From JACPYG01 sp038063015 (lineage in GTDB: Bacteria; Patescibacteriota; Minisyncoccia; Minisyncoccales; Staskawiczbacteraceae): a stretch of 64,000 nt of DNA. Numbering within the stretch: position 1 is the stretch's first letter; every line of letters starts with the position of its first letter. A model generated the notes under the pieces. That model was not told the DNA's origin and did not search any database. It saw nothing but the letters and a program-made list of their open reading frames with translations. Position numbers and translations under genes: made by a program. Shown in pieces: positions 59,454-64,000 of this stretch. The stretch covers positions 1 to 64,000 of the forward strand of contig JBBTVX010000001.1 of NCBI GenBank assembly GCA_038063015.1, given 5' to 3'.

Positions 59454-59493
59454 CGATGTCCGACCTCGCAAAGCTTTGCGAGGTCGGACATCG
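59454..59493. repeat. Perfect 40-bp palindrome in a convergent intergenic region
   Basis: The arms cgatgtccgacctcgcaaag and its exact complement abut without a loop. It lies between the plus-strand salvage gene and the minus-strand S-layer-like gene and is GC-richer than its surroundings. It looks like an intergenic palindromic repeat unit of the type common in small-genome bacteria. Confidence 0.9.
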
Positions 59494-59520
59494 CCGTAAC
59501 TCATCAGTGGAAATCAGCAA

Positions 59521-59548
59521 ACAAAAAACCCCTTTCGGGGTTTTTTGT
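59521..59548. terminator. Bidirectional intrinsic terminator
   Basis: The stem acaaaaaacccc/ggggttttttgt has a 4-base loop (tttc), with A and T tracts at the ends so that it works on either strand. It sits between the convergent salvage gene and S-layer-like gene and would stop transcription of both. Confidence 0.92.
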
Positions 59549-59599
59549 TTTCATCCCTTCAGCTCTTTCACAAGAAGAGCAAGGGTTTTATTCAAGAAA

Positions 59600-62500
59600 T
59601 TATCTCAACCAAGTCTCTGAATTTAAGATAGATTCTAACAGATAGCTGTTTGTCCAGTCTTTATCTGAACTTGTGCCAACTGTACCGTTCGCAGGAGCAT
59701 GGCCAACAGCTGACATATCAGACCAAATCATAGTTGCCTCTTCGGCATCACCAGTTGCTGCTGCGGCTGAATCGTGCAAGCCGATTATACCAAGTGAAGC
59801 ATTAGCGTTCAGATATGTATGGGAAGCTGTCTGGGCCGCTGTGTCTCTGCTGAATACCACAGAAACCGAGTCAACTCCAGCCGTATCGCCTGAGCCTGTA
59901 CCGGTTCTGAATTGTTCCGGAGTTCCTTTTATTGTGTAGGTAACTTCACCGCCAGATAGAATTGTATCAGCGGTATTACCATCCCAAGCAACAACAATTG
60001 TGCTGTCGTTCTCGGAAACTCCTGAAGATGATCCTTCGACTGAAAGACCGTCTTCGTTCAGAATTGACACAGAACTTGTGATATCTAATCCATTCTTCTC
60101 AAGCTTCAAGTTGCCAAGTCCTAATTGGGCCACAGTTCCTCCATCAGACCATGAAACAGCTAACTTAAACTGCTTCATTGTAATATCGCCTTTGTCAGCT
60201 TTGGCTTTGAACGAATATACGCTCTGTTCTGCGCCGTTAGACATATAGGTGCTGTTATTTAAGTCGTTCAACGTAAGCACTGGAACGGCTTTGTAAACAA
60301 GCGTGGTGTTTCCAGCAGCTGTTGTAAAGGTGGTGTCAGTGGTTACTGTCCCGTTCGGGTCCTGCCTCTTAACATGAGTTAAGGTTGGCTTTACGTCAAC
60401 ATTTGAAGAACTGGCTGTAGCTGATATGCCGGGTGACAATGTATAGGCAATTGTTACGGTCTTTGAAGTAGAAGCGGGAATCACAATGTTTAAACCGGTA
60501 AAGTAGAACCTGTCATTTGCTGTATCATAAGGAATTGTTTTTAACACAGTGCCTGAAGCATCTTTAAGCGAAGCTGAAACAACAGCTTGGGCAATTGTGT
60601 CTGAACCCATAGAGAACCTCATTTCTGTCACAGTGTATTGCTGATAAGAAGAGGTCATCACGTAATTTGCAACATCAACTGTTTGATTACCGGCAGCCAC
60701 CTGATTCAAAGGAGAGCTAGAAGATGTTGTTGTGAAGCTCCCCGTACTAAAGGCAATGTTTTGCCCGTCAACCGTTCCAGAAGTGTCAGCCGATGTAGCT
60801 GAGCTGACAGTTGTTCCGTCAATGTCAACTGTAGCATACGCTGTGCCGGCCGCTGATGAACTAAAGTCTGCATAAACCATTATGTCAATGGTGTTGCCGG
60901 CTGGCAATGTGTGGTTGATTGACCATGAGTCGCTGGTTGAAACTGTTGGCTTTATAGTTGTTGTTTTGTCTCCATATACAACATACAAATTGCTTCCGTA
61001 TGAAGAAGCCACTGAGTTCAAAGCAACATTAATAGCTGTTACATTAACCGATTCTGTTGTGTTAGCTGTTAATGTAAAGTGAGCTAATTTGTGAGCTGTC
61101 AATGGAGCAACAACTGTCTGGTCTGTGTAAGCAGGGTATTTTGACAACGTCAAAGCCCCTGTTGCCACAGTCAAAGTGTTGCCATTGGTGGCAGCTGAAG
61201 GCGCGCTTAAGCTTGCCAAAGATACCGTGCCCTGGGCATTGCTTGAACCTGCAATAATACTAACTTGCAGGGTATCGGTAGCATCAATATCGTTATAAGT
61301 GCCAGTTGCGTCGTAGATATCGCCTTTTACTTCTAAAGTAACAGGCGAACCCGGCGTAACGATTAAAGATGAACCTGGGCTAAATAGTGTTCCGGCGGCA
61401 ACAGGCGAAATTGCTGTTGTGCTGCCGATTTGGACGCCATTAGCCAATACCATACCACTTCTTAATAACATGCTTGCCGCATCAGTACATACAGTACTGG
61501 CGGCGGTACAATTATCTGTTCCAGTTACGTTAGTAAATATGATTCTAACGTACAAGCTTTCAACTTTTACAGGTTCTCCGGCGGCAGTAAGGGTGTATTT
61601 AGCTAATGTTGCATTTGGGGCAGTGTTAACTATATCGCCAGATGGAGAAGTGGATTGCTTGGTAAAAGTCAAAGTTCCCGAAGCTACTGTCTGAACACCG
61701 GATGTTACATCGGCTACTGTAAAGCTTCCAGTAGTGGTTGCTGTTGTTGGCGCTGTGTTGACATTATATTGTGTATCAACAAAGTTAGCGTCAGCGGATA
61801 CTGATACTCTAAACTTAAAGTTTAAGCTTGATCCGCCAATAATATCAGCCACTAACTTAATAACTCTTGTGCCTGCCTCCATTCTCTTTGGGCTAGCAGA
61901 TAAATCAAAAGTCACATAACCATTCTCGCCATCTAAATTAGCTACAGCAGAACCAACCTGGACTCCGTCAACATAAAGACGAAAGTTTTGAAGGTCGGTT
62001 TTCTTAACAGAGCCAATCTCCCTGAAAGCAATACGGGTGAAGTCAACGGCTCTGGTAGAAATAACAACGCTGTTTTGCCAAACCGTGTAATCGTTCTGGG
62101 GAGTTAAGCTGGTATTTGTTGATGGTGTCGTGGTGGCCGCAAACTCAACTCCAGCTCCAGTGGCAGTTGCCGCTGTCATTAGATTTCCGTTAATTGGATA
62201 TGTTCCCTTAACAGAACTGGCGTTGGTGGTTACACTAGTAGAAGCGTTGATAGCGGCCCCTACTGTTTGACCAGCAGAAGCGGCTAAATCAGCGGCTACT
62301 GTGATTGTTGTTGAACCGCCAGATGGAACTGTAAATAGTCCGGATGCGTCATTGAAAGTAATTACACCAGATGAAACGCTGGCTGCATCAGTTAATCTTT
62401 TTGCTCCATTGAACAAATATACATTTGCCAAGGTAGCATCAAGAGAAACACCAATTCTATTTACTTTTAAATTGGTAACTTTTACTTCTGCGTTATCGCC

Positions 62501-63109
62501 GTTAGTAAAAGTGAATTTAGCCAATGGGGCCAAACCCTGCGCCAATATAACTGTTCCAGAGGCTGGATTATTGTAGGCTAATCCCACTGTCAATCCCGCG
62601 CCTGTTGGAACTACAACTGGAGGAGTTGTTCCGCCGGTTGTTCCGCCGCCGGTTGTTCCACCGGTTGTTCCGCCGGTTAATATTAAATTCATTTTGGCTC
62701 TGGTGTTTGGACCAACTGTGCCTAATGAACCTGTTCCGTATTTTGCTTGAAATTTTTTAACAGCCGCTACGGTTAAATTTCCGTAAGTGGTTGTTTCGTT
62801 GCCGGCTGAGCCGACTCCGCTAACTGCTACTTGTGTCGCTGTATCGGTGTTTAAAAGCGCTTGAACGCATTTTACATCACTGCCCGTGGAACCTTTTACC
62901 AGTGTTCTAGTAAGAGTAATTCCAGCGCAGGCGGTAGGTGCTGTTCCGGTTGTAGTTGTTCCGCCTTGCAATGCCACTAATTGGGCCTGTAATGCGGTAA
63001 TTTGAGCTAACAACTCGTCAATCGTAACACCTTGAGCCACACCAGGAGCAATCATTGCAACCAAAGTCAAAGCGACTACGGTTGTGATAATTGTTTTTCG
63101 TATACTCAT
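59600..63109 (-). CDS. S-layer-like surface protein with N-terminal peptidoglycan-binding domain
   Basis: This 1169-residue protein has a signal peptide (about 1-27, TTVVALTLVAMIAPGVAQG), a short coiled coil (TIDELLAQITALQAQLVALQ), and a PG_binding_1 domain at about 68-145 (LVKGSTGSDVKCVQALLN; LTVAAVKKFQAKYG; VGPNTRAKM). A Gly/Thr-rich linker (GGTTGGTTGGGTTGG) follows, then about 1000 residues of beta-rich domains rich in Ser, Thr and Ala. Few lysines and almost no cysteines fit an abundant exported protein. It probably forms the cell's outer protein layer, and the glycans of this window may decorate it. Codon use is richer in G+C than the glycan genes. Confidence 0.85.
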   Translation of the reverse strand: MSIRKTIITTVVALTLVAMIAPGVAQGVTIDELLAQITALQAQLVALQGGTTTTGTAPTACAGITLTRTLVKGSTGSDVKCVQALLNTDTATQVAVSGVGSAGNETTTYGNLTVAAVKKFQAKYGTGSLGTVGPNTRAKMNLILTGGTTGGTTGGGTTGGTTPPVVVPTGAGLTVGLAYNNPASGTVILAQGLAPLAKFTFTNGDNAEVKVTNLKVNRIGVSLDATLANVYLFNGAKRLTDAASVSSGVITFNDASGLFTVPSGGSTTITVAADLAASAGQTVGAAINASTSVTTNASSVKGTYPINGNLMTAATATGAGVEFAATTTPSTNTSLTPQNDYTVWQNSVVISTRAVDFTRIAFREIGSVKKTDLQNFRLYVDGVQVGSAVANLDGENGYVTFDLSASPKRMEAGTRVIKLVADIIGGSSLNFKFRVSVSADANFVDTQYNVNTAPTTATTTGSFTVADVTSGVQTVASGTLTFTKQSTSPSGDIVNTAPNATLAKYTLTAAGEPVKVESLYVRIIFTNVTGTDNCTAASTVCTDAASMLLRSGMVLANGVQIGSTTAISPVAAGTLFSPGSSLIVTPGSPVTLEVKGDIYDATGTYNDIDATDTLQVSIIAGSSNAQGTVSLASLSAPSAATNGNTLTVATGALTLSKYPAYTDQTVVAPLTAHKLAHFTLTANTTESVNVTAINVALNSVASSYGSNLYVVYGDKTTTIKPTVSTSDSWSINHTLPAGNTIDIMVYADFSSSAAGTAYATVDIDGTTVSSATSADTSGTVDGQNIAFSTGSFTTTSSSSPLNQVAAGNQTVDVANYVMTSSYQQYTVTEMRFSMGSDTIAQAVVSASLKDASGTVLKTIPYDTANDRFYFTGLNIVIPASTSKTVTIAYTLSPGISATASSSNVDVKPTLTHVKRQDPNGTVTTDTTFTTAAGNTTLVYKAVPVLTLNDLNNSTYMSNGAEQSVYSFKAKADKGDITMKQFKLAVSWSDGGTVAQLGLGNLKLEKNGLDITSSVSILNEDGLSVEGSSSGVSENDSTIVVAWDGNTADTILSGGEVTYTIKGTPEQFRTGTGSGDTAGVDSVSVVFSRDTAAQTASHTYLNANASLGIIGLHDSAAAATGDAEEATMIWSDMSAVGHAPANGTVGTSSDKDWTNSYLLESILNSETWLR

Positions 63110-63125
63110 TTTTTGTGTGTTTTTT

Positions 63126-63146
63126 ATCCCTCACTAACTTTGCTCT
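63126..63146. repeat. Inverted repeat, left arm, flanking the GIY-YIG gene
   Basis: The 21-base sequence atccctcactaactttgct (last two bases ct) is the exact reverse complement of 63421-63441. It lies between the S-layer-like gene's start and the GIY-YIG gene's stop. Confidence 0.92.
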
Positions 63147-63155
63147 CTTTACCCA

Positions 63156-63419
63156 TTAGTTGGGTTTCAAAATACTATTTTTTATTCTTTCTTTTATTCT
63201 ATACCAAGCTGCTCCATGATTTTTCAACTTCTGCTCCCTATCTGCTGCATCTGTTTTTGATTTATATATCTCACAATATATCAGTTCCCAAGGAATTTTG
63301 CGTTTAGTTGAAAAAACTTTACCTCGATTATGCGCGTCTAATCTGTTTTGCATATTCAGAGTAATGCCGATATAAAATGTGAAATCTTTTTTGCTCTGAA
63401 TTACATATAAAACATGCAT
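63156..63419 (-). CDS. GIY-YIG nuclease domain protein
   Basis: This 87-residue protein is a single GIY-YIG domain (YVIQSKKDFTFYIGITLNMQ; NRLDAHNRGKVFSTKR; PWELIYCEIYKSKTDA). The GIY-YIG motif is present as FYIGI. Such single-domain proteins occur in many copies in some bacteria and may be mobile. This one is bounded exactly by a 21-bp inverted repeat, with the upstream arm one base before its ATG and the other arm about 9 bases after the stop. No Shine-Dalgarno sequence is seen. Confidence 0.88.
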   Translation of the reverse strand: MHVLYVIQSKKDFTFYIGITLNMQNRLDAHNRGKVFSTKRKIPWELIYCEIYKSKTDAADREQKLKNHGAAWYRIKERIKNSILKPN

Positions 63420-63420
63420 A

Positions 63421-63441
63421 AGAGCAAAGTTAGTGAGGGAT
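63421..63441. repeat. Inverted repeat, right arm, flanking the GIY-YIG gene
   Basis: The 21 bases agagcaaagttagtgagg (then gat) are the reverse complement of 63126-63146, without a mismatch. It ends one base before the GIY-YIG start codon. Confidence 0.92.
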
Positions 63442-63500
63442 GAATTAATTTATATTTTTATTTTTCTCGCCGGTCGACCATTGTAAACTCGCGATTTTAC

Positions 63501-63529
63501 GTATTAATCACGAATTAACGACTCGTCAA
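63501..63529 (-). promoter_or_regulatory. Possible promoter for the GIY-YIG and S-layer-like genes
   Basis: On the minus strand TTGACG (63524-63529) is followed after 17 bases by TAATAC (63501-63506). The -10 is weak, so the call is tentative. A transcript from here would run through the GIY-YIG gene into the S-layer-like gene. Confidence 0.3.
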
Positions 63530-63533
63530 TTGT

Positions 63534-64000
63534 TTATTTATTAAGCGTTAATATTCCTTCTAAAGCGTCTGAATATTTCCCGTCTGCGTATAAATCCTTT
63601 ATTGTTTGCATTGTTTTTTGCTGGTCTTCTGTTAATGTTGTTTTTTCTAAATCATCAATCTCTCTTTGCGCCAAAGGAGCCAACGCGTCGTTTAAATCTT
63701 TTGATTCTTGGGTATCTATCAGGTCCACTCCGTAGGTTTGCAATTGCTTTTTATTATCTTCTATTTTTTTAATCTGCAAAACAAGCGCCCTTATTGCTTG
63801 TGAATCTTTCTGTTCTATGCTGTCAATCAAATTTTTTGTCGCTTGTGAAATGCTTGCCTGAAACTCTTTTATGGCTGGAGCAATATTTTGCATTCTGTTA
63901 TTTTTTACAACTTGCGTTAAATCATCCAATCTTCTGCTGGCAATTTCAAGGTTATTCTTTAACTGATTCTCCGGCGCTCCAAAAGCTGTTTGGGATTGCT
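63534..64000 (-). CDS. Hypothetical helical protein, C-terminal part (runs off right edge)
   Basis: The frame remains open from the stop at 63534 to the window edge, so a start at the TTG at 63929 would be internal. About 155 residues are visible. They are charged and helical (IAPAIKEFQASISQATKNLI; SIEQKDSQAIRALVLQIKKI; DLYADGKYSDALEGILTLNK) and look like coiled or TPR-like helices, resembling DUF5667-type helical domains only loosely. No transmembrane segment is present in the visible part. The function is unknown. Confidence 0.7.
   Translation of the reverse strand, partial: QSQTAFGAPENQLKNNLEIASRRLDDLTQVVKNNRMQNIAPAIKEFQASISQATKNLIDSIEQKDSQAIRALVLQIKKIEDNKKQLQTYGVDLIDTQESKDLNDALAPLAQREIDDLEKTTLTEDQQKTMQTIKDLYADGKYSDALEGILTLNK

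Noticed and set aside
59388..59645. Possible plus-strand protein of 85 residues after the salvage gene
   Set aside because: It runs through a perfect palindrome and a terminator, has no family signature, and covers the end of the S-layer-like gene on the other strand.
63534..63929. Complete 131-residue protein starting at a TTG codon
   Set aside because: The frame stays open to the window edge with similar helical sequence, so the real start is outside the window.
1..64000. UGA read as glycine (as in some CPR groups)
   Set aside because: TGA serves as a stop at several overlaps such as rfbF/rfbG and the transcobalamin-like gene, and the proteins end at family-typical lengths.
1..64000. CRISPR arrays, rRNA, tRNA, and IS elements
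   Set aside because: I looked for regularly spaced repeats, transposase motifs and structured RNA and saw none besides the cobalamin riboswitch; the only arrays are the 18-bp coding repeats at 8394-8528.

Overview
The window is AT-rich, tightly packed bacterial DNA that reads with the standard code: TGA ends genes, for example in ATGA stop-start overlaps. There are no rRNA, tRNA, CRISPR or IS transposase genes. The overall style suggests a member of the Candidate Phyla Radiation (Patescibacteria, probably a Parcubacteria-type lineage). The pointers are a large surface protein with an N-terminal peptidoglycan-binding domain, a one-gene GIY-YIG cassette, several multi-enzyme fusions, palindromes inside and between genes, and apparently leaderless promoters. 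This assignment is inference; no marker gene in the window proves it.

Layout. From 1 to about 34.8 kb almost every gene lies on the minus strand and belongs to a surface-glycan locus. It holds two flippases, glycosyltransferases of several families, many SAM methyltransferases, UDP-GlcNAc 2-epimerase (WecB), a CDP-sugar branch (RfbF/RfbG), an ADP-heptose branch (heptose kinase, nucleotidyltransferase-GmhB fusion, HldD, a GT9 heptosyltransferase), DegT aminotransferases and SpsF-type cytidylyltransferases fused to other domains. From 34.8 to 46.9 kb lies what looks like one operon, with a consensus promoter at its head and an intrinsic terminator at its end. It encodes a pseudaminic-acid-like pathway (PseB, PseC, PseI) together with an acyl-carrier module: AcpS, ACP, a FkbH-like HAD-IIIC protein, an AAC(3)-like acyltransferase, a DUF4910 aminopeptidase-like protein and O-methyltransferases. 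I infer that this makes a glyceryl- or methylglyceryl-decorated nonulosonic acid, as in the Campylobacter flagellin-glycan locus.

From 46.9 to 50.6 kb a cobalamin riboswitch precedes four genes for extracytoplasmic or membrane proteins. The first has an alpha/alpha-barrel plus DUF4430 layout like animal transcobalamin and intrinsic factor, the third is a second DUF4430 protein, and the fourth is an ECF-S-like membrane protein. This is a strong candidate for a B12 capture and import operon. Two radical SAM proteins with B12-binding-type N-terminal regions lie directly upstream (50.6-54.2 kb) and two more lie in the glycan loci, which gives a plausible reason to import cobalamin.

From 55.4 to 59.4 kb two plus-strand genes encode an O-antigen ligase/polymerase with TPRs and an adenine phosphoribosyltransferase-methylthioadenosine phosphorylase fusion. 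They converge on an S-layer-like protein gene (59.6-63.1 kb, minus), with a bidirectional terminator between. Upstream of the S-layer-like gene sits a GIY-YIG nuclease gene exactly bounded by a 21-bp inverted repeat. A partial gene runs off each end of the window. Taken together, the window appears devoted to building, decorating and exporting a cell-surface glycan and its protein layer, with cobalamin scavenging to support radical SAM enzymes.
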